Origin: Monosporascus cannonballus
Taxonomy: Eukaryota; Ascomycota; Sordariomycetes; Xylariales
Direction of reading: 5' to 3'
Assembly (NCBI GenBank): GCA_004154925.1
Contig: QJNS01000392.1
Location: 1,825-47,801, forward strand
DNA length: 45,977 nt
The position numbers and the translations under genes were made by a program. Position 1 is the first letter of the stretch; each line of letters begins with the position of its first letter. A model generated the notes under the pieces. The model saw only the letters and a program-made list of their open reading frames with translations, had not been told where the DNA came from and made no database searches. Shown here in pieces: positions 1 to 11,195 of this stretch.

Positions 1-2
1 CC

Positions 3-62
<60 letters not shown>
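1..62. repeat. Poly-C homopolymer tract
   Basis: After CCAA the first line is an almost uninterrupted run of C, ending in CCACTGGG. It shows no CCCTAA/TTAGGG telomere unit. A homopolymer this long at the very start of a window may be a sequencing or assembly artefact at a contig edge, or a real poly-C/poly-G tract; the sequence alone cannot decide. Confidence 0.9.
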
Positions 63-948
63 ACTGGGCGGCCTCCCCTGAGAAATGGCCGCCCGTATAT
101 GCAATGGGCCACCTAGGTGATGGAAGGACACCATAATATCCATGATGTTTATCCCCAAGCTGCCTTTGGGACAGTTTGATGGACGTGCTAGGCAGAGCAC
201 CCCGATATACTTGTCAGGAAAATTCCGACTCTCGCCATCCAAGCTAAGCATGGCTGGTGTTGCCGCATCAACAGCCCTGACATCTGTCAACAACGTTCAC
301 GATCGGTGCAGGCATCGCTAGGGACAAGGACGGACGCATAAATTGTAATCTGGAAGCAGGTAAATTCAAGACTACGTAATGGATGTCGCGTCGAAGAGAA
401 ATACAGCGGGGCGAACGAGCACCTATGCAATGCGCCTCGTGTTGACGCAACTGGGGGACGCAGCCCCAGATAGAGTCTAGCTACTGTTGGAAATAAGGAG
501 ATATGCACCGGACAAGATTTCGAACACACGAATCCTGTCTACCTGCGAAATACGGCTCCGTCTTCGCAGGACCCTCACGGTCGAGTGCAGCCGGAACAGA
601 ACGCCTTTCTCGCTCTCTCGACCTACTCCGACTATCTTGAACCCGGGGCCGGAATGGCTCGTTTCCAGGCTACGTACAGCTTGGCCAAGGCGACCATAGC
701 CGACCTCATAAACGTAAAAGCGCCGTTATCAACATCGGTCCTTTTTTCGTTTTTCGGCATATAAAACTTCATCCCATCTATATTATACAGTATAACCCGG
801 ACGAAATCGTTCCGGTTAATATTTATGGCCCGCCATATAACTTTTATCTTTTTTATATTTTTCTTAAAGGCCAAAAGAATGTTATATAAAAAATAACCTT
901 GGTTTTACTTGGCTTCCGTACCCGAAAAGTCGGTATCCTTAATAATAA
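63..948. other. Non-coding flank, turning AT-rich
   Basis: No ORF here has coding character; the longest are 60-80 codons and overlap one another on opposite strands. The first 600 bases have ordinary composition. From about 720 the sequence becomes AT-rich and RIP-like, so the retrotransposon at 949 appears to have landed at the edge of DNA that was itself repeat-derived. Confidence 0.5.
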
Positions 949-1384
949 TGTAACGAACCTGTTATACATCCACCTGGAGGTATAAGCAGTATCCGAAAAG
1001 GGTTCTTGATTTGCAGGTAACAATAAGGCGAAAAATAATTTAATGGTTTATTCGTTAAAAAGGTTTTTTAAAGACTTTCCTTTTAATTAGAAAACGGTAT
1101 AATTGCCTTTTGGTTAAAGGCTTAGATTAATAACTAAAAAGCGAAACTAAATAAGTGCTATTTATATAAGAGATTACTTTTCTATATATCTTCCTTTATC
1201 TCCTTTAGTTTTTGGGGTTTACGAAAAATTATTTTCTCGTAATCTTTGAAGGTTTCCGGGTATCTCTAGAAATTAATAAAGATATACGTAAATCTGAGGT
1301 TTTTCCGAACGAAATAAAAATCAAAATAAATTAACTTATCTGGTTTTTTCCGGGTTTAATAAAATCCCCTTTTTGGACGTAATA
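949..1384 (-). repeat. LTR, left copy (3' LTR in element sense)
   Basis: It begins TGTAACGAACCTG on the plus strand and ends GACGTAATA, where the right copy still has GACGTAACA, so the terminal CA has become TA. It is 436 bp, the same length as the right LTR. It is less mutated at its left end, where it matches the solo LTR at 25712-26136 closely. Confidence 0.93.
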
Positions 1385-1400
1385 TTATTCCTTTTTTTTT
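1385..1400 (-). other. Polypurine tract of the retrotransposon
   Basis: The complement reads as a run of nine A followed by GGAATAA, immediately next to the LTR. This is where plus-strand DNA priming is expected, and it fixes the element's orientation as minus. Confidence 0.65.
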
Positions 1401-3012
1401 AAGATCTTTATTCTTAAAGATTAACAGATAAATTAGCTTTTTTTTTTATTTTCTTTATGTTATATTGTTATTAATTATGTTAAGTAAATTTTTAAAACGC
1501 GTCAAAATTTCTATTAAGAATTGTCGCGACTTCGTTAAGGTTATCTTTAATTTTGGTTTTAAAGTTATACCGTGCATATGTTATTTCGAAAAGAAATTTT
1601 CTTACAAAATGTTAAAAAGCCGGAAAAATTATTAAAATTGTTTATTAACTAACGTCCAAATTTATAACGGAAACCACGTTTTACTTTCGTTTTTATAAAA
1701 TATTCGGGTTAAAAAATTGCGGATAAAACAGGAAAAACGTTTGGCGGTTTAACAGCTCCAGAAATTGTCCAACCGTATTATTCGTTTAAACCGTTAATCG
1801 GAATAATTATATTCTAAAAGAATATTATTTATTTAAAGGGGTTTTAAAAATATAAACGAATTGGAAAAATAAGAAAAAATAAAGGAAAAATATTATCGGA
1901 TAAAAAAAAAATAAATACAGCTTGCGTTAAAAACGGGTATCTTAACGGAAGCCTTTACCTTTTTCGACTGGAACGACATAAAGTTAAATTTTTATAGGGG
2001 TACGTTATCGTTTGCAACTTTAATTACTTTGGAAATAATTAATTAAGATTTTGACGGTAAAACGTTTTAATTAAATCTATCGCATTTATTAAATAATTAA
2101 ATAATTCCCATATGTTTTTTTCGGGTAAGTAATCTTTTTATTTAATTAAATATTAAACTTTATTTTTAATTATTCTGAAATCCAATATTTATTCGATTTC
2201 GTATTTGTCGGAATTTTTTTCAAATTTTAGGTCCGTTTTTAACGGGGCGTTCTTAAGTATTAATTTAAGCAGAAAAATATGGAAAATAAGGTATATTTTC
2301 ATATTTTTAAGTAACAATAATCGGTAATTGATTTTAGAAACGATTTTATTAATTTTAAACGGGCCAAATTTTTTAAAATCGAATTTATTATTAAGTTTTT
2401 TTATTTTGATTTATAAGATATTCGAAATTACGTTTTGTTTTTAACGTAATAAATAAATTTTGTTTCTTTTCGTTAAAATTAATCTTTTAATTTTTTTCCT
2501 ATTATAATATTAGGTTATTCGTTATTAAAAAAATTATAACTTATTTTGGAAATAAGCTTAAATCGTTTTGATTTTTATTATTAATATTTTTGTTTTTAAG
2601 ATAATTATAATAATTTTTAATACCTTATTAAATAATTATTTAAGTCGTTTTATTTTTATATCGTATTTATACATAATTATATAAGGAAATATACCTATAT
2701 TTTTATTAATAAATATATTATAAGCAATTTGTGCTAATAATAAAAGCTTTACTTAATTATCTTATTAATAATTAATATAATTTCGAAAATATTATTCCAA
2801 AGTTTAATTAAGTTATTTTATTTATCCATCCGTTTAAAGATAATACGTTATCGAAAATTTAAATTTAGCACCGATTTATTTAAAAAAACTAATGCCAAAT
2901 TTTGAAATAAAAAGCATATTTTTATCGGAAATAATTTTTTCTGGTATTTTATATTTATTAAGGTAATATCTAATAAAAACATAAGCCAGTTATTTTGTTA
3001 TTACGTTTTTTT

Positions 3013-3245
3013 TAAAAAGTAAAAAGTACCCATATTTGGTAAATTTATCGATAATTATCCATATTCCGTCGTATTCGACTTTAGTAACTGGGTTTTTAAA
3101 TGGAAATAAACTAATAATAAAATTTTAAGTTATAATATTCCATATTTTGTTTAAAATATTAATAGGTTATAATAACCTATAGGGCTTATGGCATATTACT
3201 TTAGCCTTATTGCAAATATTATAATCCTTAATTATTTTCTTAATT
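3013..3245 (-). pseudogene. Integrase remnant of the Ty3/gypsy element
   Basis: On the minus strand a segment near 3190-3245 reads like the end of the integrase zinc-binding domain (ICNKAK, with the CxxC reduced to one C by an apparent C-to-Y change, then CHKPYRLL). It is followed by a core segment with EYDGIWIIIDKFTKYGYF, which corresponds to the conserved 'EYDSILVIVDRLTKYGYF' stretch of gypsy integrases. In between, the expected first catalytic Asp is read as Asn, and glutamine codons have become TAA. These are the substitutions RIP produces. Confidence 0.8.
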
Positions 3246-4368
3246 ATTCGTTATAATTCTGGAAAGTTATATTTTTTTTATAGCCGTCTAATAATTTTGA
3301 AAATCCCTTAATATTTATGTAATAGGTTTTCGTAAAATTCCTTTACGAATTATTTTTATTAATCCTTTGGAATATAAATTTTTCCATAATACAATAACTG
3401 ATTTTTTGGTTGCCCTTTTAACTATTAAACCTTTTTCTATTTTTCTATATCGTAAAAATTCCGGAACCGTATTAAAAGTTTTATAATTGGTTTTTTTACG
3501 ATTTCACATAATTATACAATACCGTCCTTATTATATTATAACATTTGCATATTTTTTTTAGGAACTTTAAAATCGTAATTTTTTTTACGATTAAAAATAT
3601 CCGCCTGGATATTTTTTTTTTTGATATAATATATTTTAAAATTAAATCTGGATAAAAAAATTATCTATTTTTCATATCGTTTATTTAATTTTTAAGTTTT
3701 TATAAATTACGTAAAATTTTTATAATTAAAATAAATATCGAAAAATTCTTTTATTTTATTAAAATAAAGTTTTTATTCTTTAAAAATATTAATAATTATT
3801 AATAATTTTTTGTCGTAAATCTGGTATTTAAGTTTTACGTTTCGAAATACTTTTGAATAATAAGTTATTAAATATTATTTGCTGTTATTTTTTTGTTATT
3901 TTAGAATTACGCCTAAGGCATATTCTGAAATATTAATTTTTAAACGTTTCTTTTTATTTAGATTTAGCATTTTTATTATTGGTCCGTTAATAATTATTTT
4001 TTTTAATTTTCGGAATACTTTTTTTACTTTTTTTAAAAGCTTAAATTCTTTTTTAACGTATTCCTTAATAATAAATTTCGTTAATAATTTAATAATATTT
4101 CTGTATTTTTCGATTAAGTTACGTACATAACCCATAAATCCTAAGATTTGCCGGATATTTATAACGGTTGCCTTATCGGGAATAAATTAATTTTTAATTA
4201 TTTTTAATTTGAAACGTTAAATCTAAATTTAACCAGGAATAAAAATAAACCTTAGAAAATTTAATTTTTACATATATTATATATTTTTGGCTGGGTTAAT
4301 TTAAATATTGGTTTTATTTAAAGTTTTAAATACTTAAACCATATGCTTCTTATATTCCTTTAGGGTTT

Positions 4369-4900
4369 CTAAATAAATAAGGATATTATCAAGGTAAACA
4401 AATTCGAATTTATTTAGGAACTTCCGAAAAATAATTATTACCAAATTTTAAAAGCTAACGGGGGCATTAATAAGTCCTATAAGTATTACTCGGTATTCGT
4501 AAAATCCATATATTATTCTAAATATTATTTTCTATTTTTTTCCTTTAACTATTTTAATACGATAATATCCGTCGCATAAGTCGAATATTATAAATTATTT
4601 GGCTTTATTAATATTTTTTTTTAAAGTATTTATAAATATTAAAAGATATTTATTTTTGATCGTAATATTATTTAACTATTTGTAATTAATTACCTTTTGA
4701 TAAATAAGGTCTCCGTTTTCGTTAATTTTTTACTTATTATTTTTGGTTTTTGGTATTATAAGGACGGGATATTTAACAAAAAAGTTGGAAAATTGAATAT
4801 ATCCTTTTTTTAAATTTAATTATATGTTTTTCTATAAAGCTTTTAACTTTTCTGGATTTATATAATAAATTTTATAAAGCTTAAGGTAATACCTTTTTTT
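4369..4900 (-). pseudogene. Reverse transcriptase remnant of the Ty3/gypsy element
   Basis: The minus-strand translation shows the N-terminal RT segment near 4750-4850 (KKGYIQFSNFFVKYPVLIIP), then a segment matching the conserved 'VNYR-LN-IT-KN-YPLP' block, and finally FVYLDNILIYL at 4369-4408, where functional gypsy enzymes have FVYLDDILIYS. The second catalytic Asp is Asn (GAT to AAT), and TAA/TAG codons interrupt the frame. It is a clear RT, inactivated in the way RIP would do it. Confidence 0.88.
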
Positions 4901-7279
4901 AATAAATATCCAATAATCCCATTAACCATATGGCAATAATTTATAATTTTCTTTATCTTTAAATAATTACTTAAATTTTTGATACTTCGGCGGTACCGTA
5001 AAAACTTAATCAGAAATCTGTACTTCCTTAATAATATAACAAATTTTTTAATCGTTTTTTCTTAACATTTTATCCCAAAAAAATATTCGTTTTTTTTAAT
5101 TAATTTATAAATTACTAAAATAAAGCTAAAATATTCCTAAAATAATATTGTATTTAAAGATATCGGCAATATCCAGCAAAACGTATTCCTAATATCCTTA
5201 AATTTGTATTAAAAGTTTTTTAATTTCCCGAAAAATTCGTTTACTTTCGTATATGAATAAATTTCTATTTACCGTATATAATTTATAAGACTTTAATTTA
5301 TATCTTCAGGGAATTTGATATCTTTTTATTACGGCGGGAAAAATAAAATTGCTTTTTGCGCCGGAATTAATTATTATTTTAAACGTTTTATTTTTGTACT
5401 AAAAAAAAATCTCGATTTAATTACGTATTCCTTTTGTTATTTCATATAAAGTTTTATAAATTAAGGCTTTTTAATACCTTAATTTCGAAAACCTTTATAA
5501 TTTTTTAACTTTTAATTTTTTCCGGTTTAAACAAGCCTCCATTCGCGAATTTTTTTGATAATATATTTAATGCATTAATCGTTTTTGCATTTAAATTATA
5601 TTTTCTTGCCATACCTATATTAAGGTTTTTCTTTTTAATTTTTCCGTTATCCTTATGCCCTCCAGGTTATAAGATTAAAAAAGTAAATCTCCGAAAAAGA
5701 TATTTCCATATTTAAAAGCTTATATTAAATGTAAAATATCGGAAAATAACATAAATATCCTTATAATATGGCCTTCTAATTCCGTTCTAATTCGGGGTGC
5801 AAATAATAAAACCTAAGGTATTCTGGCTATCGGGGAATTTCGGTGCATCGGCATTTATCGTTTGGTTCGGTAAATATTTTGTCATCCCATCCAGGCCAAA
5901 AATCGTTATCTTTTTTGGCTTTAAAATGGACAAAATAATTATCGTTATAATAAACAATAAAATATAATAAGTTATAAGGGTTTATCGTTAACTTTTTTAA
6001 GTAAACAGTACATTTTAAGAACTTATAAAACTTTAAAAATAACTATCCGTAATTATTGATATTTGGCCAAAACTAACCATCCTTTATATACATCTTATAC
6101 TTTTGGGAATCAAAATAATACTGGCATCTTAACTTTATGGCTATCTTAGAAACCGTTTATCCTAAATAATATTTACAGATTTTAACCTTAAAATTTTAAT
6201 AAACGGAATAATCTTTATACTTTAAAATATCGCTTTAAATTTAAATAATTATGGCGATAATAAATTCTGGCTAGAAAAAAATTAAACTAACTTCTTTTTT
6301 TTCTTTTTCTACCTTATTATCGGTTTTTTATTTAACCGTTTTAACTTTTTTTTAAGGTTAAAAAATCCCTTTTTTCTTAAAATTCCTCTAAGCGGAAAAA
6401 TAACATTTATTCTTGAAATGCCCCTTTTTGCCATAATTGAAATATTCCACTTTAAACTTATCTTTTTTAAGCTCCTTCAAAACGGAATTTACTTCCTTTT
6501 AAGGTTTGCCCTTATTCTTTTTATTCTGGCTTTTCGAACCTTTATTTTCACCTCGTTTGCCGGTCCTTTTTTTCTTAAGGTACCGATTAAAAATACGTCG
6601 GTTAATAATAATAACCTTATTAATATATTTTGCAAAAAATCCATTTTTTAATTTTATATATAATTTATCCTTAACTTAAAGTTTTAAGTTATTATAATAA
6701 AAATAAAATAACATACTTTTTAATAAATTAAAAATAATTACTAAATAATTAAATTTAATTATATATTCGGATATTAATTTAATTTAATAAAAAAAATAAA
6801 ATTATTTAATTACGTTTTATTTTTTATCGGGGTTTCCGAATAAAGCATACATTTTTTTTTAAAATGTTTATACCCGTTAAAAATATAATTAATAAAATTT
6901 GAAAATTCCTTTGGATATTTTTTAAAATAATCCATTAAAATAAATTCGAACTATTAACGAACCCGTCCAATTAATAGCTAAAAAATAATTATTACCTTTT
7001 AATAATTTTCCGTTAAAGAATTTTTATAAAACTTAAAGTAAAATCTGGCCTAAATTAAGAATTTATTAAGGTTTTTTAATCCGTTATAAAATTTTAAGGA
7101 AATTGGTTTATAACTTTTAACGTTTAGTATTTTATAGTAACTAAGCGGTAAAATTATTTTTTTTCGCATCCGGTTTATATTAAATAAGGGCAAAACCGGA
7201 ATTTTTCCTTATGTTTATCTTATGTCGGTTAAAAATGGTCGATAACCGGCTCCCTAATTTCGTCCCCTAAAAAAACCAA

Positions 7280-7370
7280 ATTAAGGGAAAGCTGGTTTCT
7301 TGGCGAATCGGGCGTTTTTTTTTTCCAAGCTCTGGACCTTTTGGGCCAAGAAATCCAGTTTTTCTTCCAT
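7280..7370 (-). pseudogene. Gag start remnant
   Basis: On the minus strand an ATG at 7370 opens MEEKLDFLAQKVQSLEKKN, a short charged coiled-coil-like start typical of the N-terminus of gypsy Gag. It lies about 360 bases inside the element's 5' LTR, where Gag is expected. The frame is soon closed by a TAA. This reading relies on position and heptad-like composition, not on a family motif. Confidence 0.5.
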
Positions 7371-7727
7371 AATAAATTCTTTTTTTTTACCTCCTTAATT
7401 CCTCGGGCCTTTAACTGGCTTTAAATCCTAAATTTCGATAATTTCCTAAAAAATTAAGGAAAATTATTATTAAAGTTAAAAAAATTTTTTTTTTTAAAAT
7501 CGAATAATAAAAAGTACCATATTATTAATTAATTGGAAAACTTCCTTAATAAAGGGTAAATCGTTAAATTTTATCAATAACGTTTCGTTAATTAATAACA
7601 AAAATTATATATATTATTTATTTTTTAAATATCGTTTTATATTATCGTTTATATTAAATTTAAAAAAGTTTATGCCTTAATTAGGCGATAAATTATTTAT
7701 CGGTTATTAATTAAAAAATTATTAAAA

Positions 7728-8163
7728 TATAATAAACTTATTATATATTTATTTAGAAATATAAATAATATCCGAAAAAAATTCTTAATTTATAAATAAT
7801 AATAAAACGAAAAATAATTTAATGGTTTATTCGTTAAAAATTTTTTTTAAAAATTTTCCTTTTAATTAAAAAACGGTATAATTACTTTTTAATTAAAAAT
7901 TTAAATTAATAATTAAAAAACGAAATTAAGTAAATATTATTTATATAAAAAATTACTTTTTTATATATTTTCCTTTATTTTTTTTAATTTCTGGGGTTTA
8001 CGAAAAACTATTTTCTTATAATCTTTAAAGGTTTCCGGATATCTTTGGAGATTAACAAAGATATACGTAAATCCGAGGTTTCTCCGAGCGAAATAGAGAT
8101 CAAAACAGGTTAGCTTACCTGGTCTCTTCCGGGTCTAGTGGAGTCCCCTTCTTAGACGTAACA
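7728..8163 (-). repeat. LTR, right copy (5' LTR in element sense)
   Basis: It aligns end to end with 949-1384 without length change. Its left third is strongly RIP-mutated (TATAATAAACTTA against TGTAACGAACCTG), while its right end is better preserved (GACGTAACA). Mutation is therefore uneven: each LTR kept a different end. Confidence 0.93.
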
Positions 8164-8943
8164 AATAAACTTTTTAATAACTTACTTTATTAATATATTG
8201 GTTTTATCGAAACGGAACTTTAAATCGTTATATGCCATAATATCAACCGGATTAAAGTATGTTTGCTATTCGATAAATACATTTCGGATATGCATTTTAT
8301 TTTAAGGCATATTAAATTATTAAAAATTCCTGCAAATAATTAAACGAAAAAGTAAAAGGTATAAAAAACCGAAATATATGCTTACAAAATCGAAATTACG
8401 AAAATACCTGTAACGATTTGGTATTTAATTACAGAAATTTTAACGTTATTAACGAATTTTAAGCCGGAATATATCGTACCGTATTTGGTATAATAAGCGG
8501 GTAAAATAACGGAAAAAGTTATTTCCGCTTTATTCGAATCGAAAACCGCTAAATAAAAGGGCATATTAATAATTAAGCGGGATAAATTATTTATTTTCCG
8601 CTAATTAATTTTTTAAGTATAATAAATAACAAATTGCAATAAAATAATTAAATTATAATAAATTATTATAATATATTATATTTATAACGTTAATTCTGCA
8701 AAAGGTTAGGAAAACAGAAAATAAAATAAAAGGGTTTATTTATTGGTAATAGGAAGACGGATGGTCAAAAAGGAGGTAGAAGGAAAAAAATGCTTTCGTC
8801 GTCCACTCTGCTTATAAGGTAGTTAGCAAGCGTAACTCTGGAAGGCGCGAGGGCTGCCAGTCAAAGCATACATCTGCCGTCACTTATTGACAGTAGGCCC
8901 GTGCCTACCCAACCTTGGGTAACTACTTAGGTGGAAGGTATGT
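8164..8943. other. AT-rich RIP-like flank without genes
   Basis: The AT-rich composition continues to about 8750 beyond the LTR and target duplication, so this is a separate mutated repeat into which the retrotransposon inserted, or sequence mutated by spread of RIP from it. A 60-codon ORF at 8382-8564 (-) has no recognisable character. From 8750 to 8943 composition is normal and nothing was recognised. Confidence 0.45.
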
Positions 8944-11195
8944 TCACAGCTTTCCTAATAGGCACATAAAAAGCAGACACTCTGCCCTCTTGATGAAGTC
9001 CCCTTCATCAGATACCTGTCCTTTCTTTAGGTCTGCCAACTTGTCGCCACTCTCGTAATTCCAGCTCTCAAGCTCAGTAGGCCCAATATCTTTACCTGGC
9101 TCATTGTAATGAATGCATATCCAGAACAGCACCCAGAAGAATAACTCCAGGTCATGCACGAAAGAGTGCTCTTCGCCGTAGAGCACGCCAATAGCCATAA
9201 ACGCCCTTGTGCCAGTCATTCCTCTTGCTCCAATGACCCCTTCTCGTTCCTTAATAGCAAGGTCAAGGTCGATCAAAAATGACGGCCAAGAAGGATTCTT
9301 TTTGTCTTCGTTGATCGTGAGATTGTTGATCGAGATGTCCCTGGAGAAAGTCCGTCTTGCGCAAGGACTCGTGCCCTTCAATGCAGCCCTCTAGCGCGCC
9401 AGGCAGAGCTGCCCGGGAGCTTGCCTCGTAGATAGGTTTTCCATAATCACGAAGATTGACACGCCTATGTACCCGATTCGGCAGTGCACTGCTGTCTACC
9501 TTGGTCGGAGATATTGAGCAGGATCGCTTGCTCAGCGGTGGGGGTGCGTCGGTGCGGCTAGCAGACCGCTTTCGACCAACCGTGCTACTGCGCCCCTTCC
9601 GTAGAGTCACGACTGCGCTCGTGCTTGACGTTATTGAGCGTCCCGGTCGGTAGTTTCCAGCCTTGGTGATGTCCACCCCTTTCCGAACATTGTTTCGGAC
9701 GTCGTTATCCATACCAGATATCCGAACGGTCTCGTGGTAATCATGGGCGCGCGCCTCATCACTTCATCGATAATAAGGCGTCCTTGAATGCCGTTCCGCC
9801 AATCCCAATATATCGTTTGTCACCAGATGTGATGATGGTAGGATTGAACCCAAGCCGCTCCTCACTCATCCAGAGGAACCCGAGGATTGTGGATACGAGC
9901 CGCAGACCGTCTTTGCTGATGTCGAATTGCTCAGATGCGAACCCCCCAAGCGATCGAACTCCCATATCCTCATGAGCGATCCACAGATTGTGAAGCCTAG
10001 GACAAAGCGGCGAGTATCTTGAGCATGAAGAACCTCTCTCGCGTACCTCCCAAGGTCAAGCCATGCCTTCGAAGCTGTGTCGGCAGAAGGGTTGCTCTTC
10101 AGCTCTCCGGGTATAAGGATCTGCAACCAGTGGTATCGAAAGTCTTTATTAGCCTTAGGGTCGCTCACGAAGCCGATATCCATCTTACGTTTTGTTGTAA
10201 AGCCTGGGATCGGCTTGTTGGGCTGTGCCAGTAGTCTTCGTCGACGTGGTTGGGTCGATTTGTGGTGTTCCGCAAATGCTACTAGCTTCTCGTTAAAATC
10301 AGCAAACTAACTCAGCATGTTATCCTGATTTGCGTCTCTCGGCCATCTTCTCCAGCCATCATCAAAGAGCGGATCGCCGCCTCCCATGCACTGCTTGAAG
10401 AACGCCTCGGATGTTGTCTTAAGGTCGGTCATATCCCCAAAGTATGTCTCGTCGAAGTCCCGGAGCCCGACATACATAAGGCCGAGCTCCTCCTTAAGCA
10501 CATCGTCTACGTACTTGCGATATTCCGACGAATTGGCGAAGCTGCTTATGTTGCGGAGCCACGGTGTCTGTTGGAGGGAAGAGGCTATCGGTCGGGGAGG
10601 GGGTATGGTCTCGGCGACAGCTTTATAGACTTGATCCCAGATGAAAGCATCGTCAGGATGGTCAAGGAGGGCCGCATTCAATAAAGGCTTGGTACGGCCG
10701 AAGTCGAAGTCATCGGAATTAACGGCGGAGTTGAGCCTTGATAGGTCGCTAAAGAGATCCTGCCTCCGCCAGTAGAGGGAAGCAGACGAGAGACACGGAG
10801 GCCTTGCAGTGCTGAGAGGAGATCGAAAGTTAGGTTCTAGAGGTCTGCATCATGGTCAGTCAATCATCGCAACGAAGATGGTCGACCCTACCTTCATGGT
10901 CTAGCTGATCAAGCGCGTCTTTGCAGGAAATACTCTTGCTGAACGAAGCGCGGAAAGCATCGAGACCTTTCCCAATAGGATTGCTCTTGATGGTCTCTGA
11001 CCGCGATTGATATACCATGGCGGAAGTGATGCTTCTGAGAATGGTTGGGGGAGTGAAAGAGGTCGCGTTTCGTTGCATTTGCTCAGCCGCATGCCTATCA
11101 ATGGAGGGCTTCAGAACCAGCGAAGGAGGATGGCTGCCCCGGCCATGCTTCAGATTAGCCGGCAATTTGGCCTTTATGGCAGTCTTCTGGTACAT
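8944..11195 (-). pseudogene. FunK1-family protein kinase pseudogene
   Basis: Successive minus-strand frames together resemble one FunK1 kinase, a large fungal family of unusual kinases. In order they are an N-terminal region (11195-10860), a break or intron, WLRNISSFANSSEYRKYVDD (10800-10310), an in-frame TAG at 10307-10309 where the family likely has Trp, then MDIGF...WEFDRLGG (10183-9950), a frameshift to SEQFDISKDG (9949-9760), another shift, and the C-lobe. The C-lobe has SRDISINN in place of the HRD catalytic loop, FLIDLDLAI at the DFG position, and GTRAFMAIG. The segment that should hold the N-lobe (ATP-binding Lys) is missing between about 9745 and 9720. The C-terminus is short. I count at least three frameshifts, one nonsense codon and one internal deletion, so it cannot act as a kinase. 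Confidence 0.88.

Larger units (their letters stand above)
949..8163 (-). mobile_element. Full-length Ty3/gypsy LTR retrotransposon, RIP-inactivated
   Basis: Two 436 bp LTRs (949-1384 and 7728-8163) flank about 6.3 kb, and AATAA stands directly outside both ends (944-948 and 8164-8168) as a 5 bp target duplication. Orientation is minus: a polypurine tract (complement of 1385-1400) precedes the left LTR, and pol motifs read on the minus strand. Visible in order are a Gag-like start at 7370, reverse transcriptase around 4900-4370 with a YLDN version of the YLDD motif, the integrase CxxC part near 3190-3245, and the integrase core near 3013-3103. Stop codons interrupt every domain, and the changes seen are of the C-to-T/G-to-A type expected from RIP (for example D to N and Q to stop). 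Line 2521-2580 is about 15% G+C by hand count. No protein could be made. Confidence 0.95.

Noticed and set aside
1..62. Poly-C tract as a telomere
   Set aside because: There are no CCCTAA-type units; it is a pure homopolymer.
3879..4135. Two opposite ORFs of about 80 codons in the AT-rich region
   Set aside because: They lie within the RIP-mutated retrotransposon. They are Ile/Lys/Phe-rich by composition only.
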